From Branchiostoma floridae (taxonomy: Eukaryota; Chordata; Leptocardii; Amphioxiformes; Branchiostomatidae), in contig NC_049995.1 in the NCBI RefSeq assembly GCF_000003815.2, positions 8,119,897-8,183,896 on the forward strand: 64,000 bases of DNA, given 5' to 3'. A program made the position numbers and the translations under genes. Positions 63,766-64,000 of the stretch are shown here, one piece after another. Positions within the stretch are counted from its first letter, which is position 1, and each line of letters opens with the position of its first letter. Below the pieces are notes generated by a model. The model was given only the letters and a program-made list of their open reading frames with translations. It searched no databases and was not told the DNA's origin.

Positions 63766-64000
63766 GTGGGTTCACTACAGCTCGTGTGTGTTAGCTATGC
63801 ACACTGAGTCACCCTACTCTTCTTGATAAGATGTACAGAGGTTTGATGCCATAAGCTCCTTCATACATTGGGCTTTACTTCCCCATCCGAAAGGACTCTG
63901 CGACTTTTCCAGTCACTTCTAGGGCACAAACCATGTGTGTCACCATTGCAGGCCATAAGCAAATCCTACGGTAGCATAAGATGGTATCAAAAGCTGACAG
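63766..64000. other. noncoding end of window
   Basis: CACCCTACTCTTCTTGATAA at about 63810 resembles a word in the SINE-like copies near 8440 and 8800, so this is probably repeat-derived. No gene is seen. Confidence 0.4.

Overview
This is animal nuclear DNA with widely spaced exons, GT-AG introns and many short terminal-inverted-repeat elements. The best guess is amphioxus (Branchiostoma). This rests on the compact chordate-type gene structures, an ancestral-looking Tribbles gene, and tRNA-derived SINE-like and MITE-like repeats that I associate with that genome. No species can be named from the sequence alone.

Four protein genes can be assembled exon by exon, all on the + strand. (1) Gene A (10528-18425, 7 exons, 227 aa) encodes a secreted protein with a signal peptide, a cysteine-rich Sushi-like domain, a Sushi/CCP domain, a calcium-binding EGF domain and a short PT-rich tail. 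(2) Gene B (21210-32114, 6 exons, 311 aa) is its tandem paralogue. It has the same split signal peptide, Sushi-like domain, Sushi domain (198-nt exon in both) and tail motif, but two thrombospondin type-1 repeats replace the EGF domain. (3) A Tribbles pseudokinase (37908-53536, 3 exons, 337 aa) has SLE in place of DFG and a C-terminal COP1-binding DQIVP motif. (4) NSMCE2/MMS21 (57893-62196, 5 exons, 275 aa) is the SP-RING SUMO E3 ligase of the SMC5/6 complex. In human, TRIB1 and NSMCE2 are also neighbours (8q24.13), so this linkage looks very old.

Layout: 1-10.4 kb is intergenic and repeat-rich (pyrimidine microsatellites, a LINE remnant, SINE and TIR elements). 10.4-18.4 kb is gene A. 18.4-21.2 kb is spacer with a 200-bp TIR element and a MITE. 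21.2-32.1 kb is gene B, with a 7.8-kb first intron and a degenerate ~20-bp minisatellite on both sides of exon 2. 32.1-37 kb is AT-rich spacer. 37-56 kb is Tribbles, whose 9.8-kb second intron carries a hairpin element, hAT-like elements, a 1.6-kb TA-flanked TIR transposon and a nested insertion. 57-63 kb is NSMCE2. 63-64 kb ends in a LINE fragment.

The two most unusual observations are the domain swap between the tandem secreted genes and a 49-bp minisatellite in NSMCE2. The minisatellite is 20 exact-length copies of the 3' end of coding exon 2 plus its splice donor, so a series of near-identical candidate 5' splice sites follows the real exon. NSMCE2 also has a tandem duplication of its stop-codon region, and the Tribbles exon 3 acceptor tract is itself a 28-bp tandem repeat. 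All exon boundaries were deduced by reading frame, splice consensus and family homology; no transcript evidence was available.
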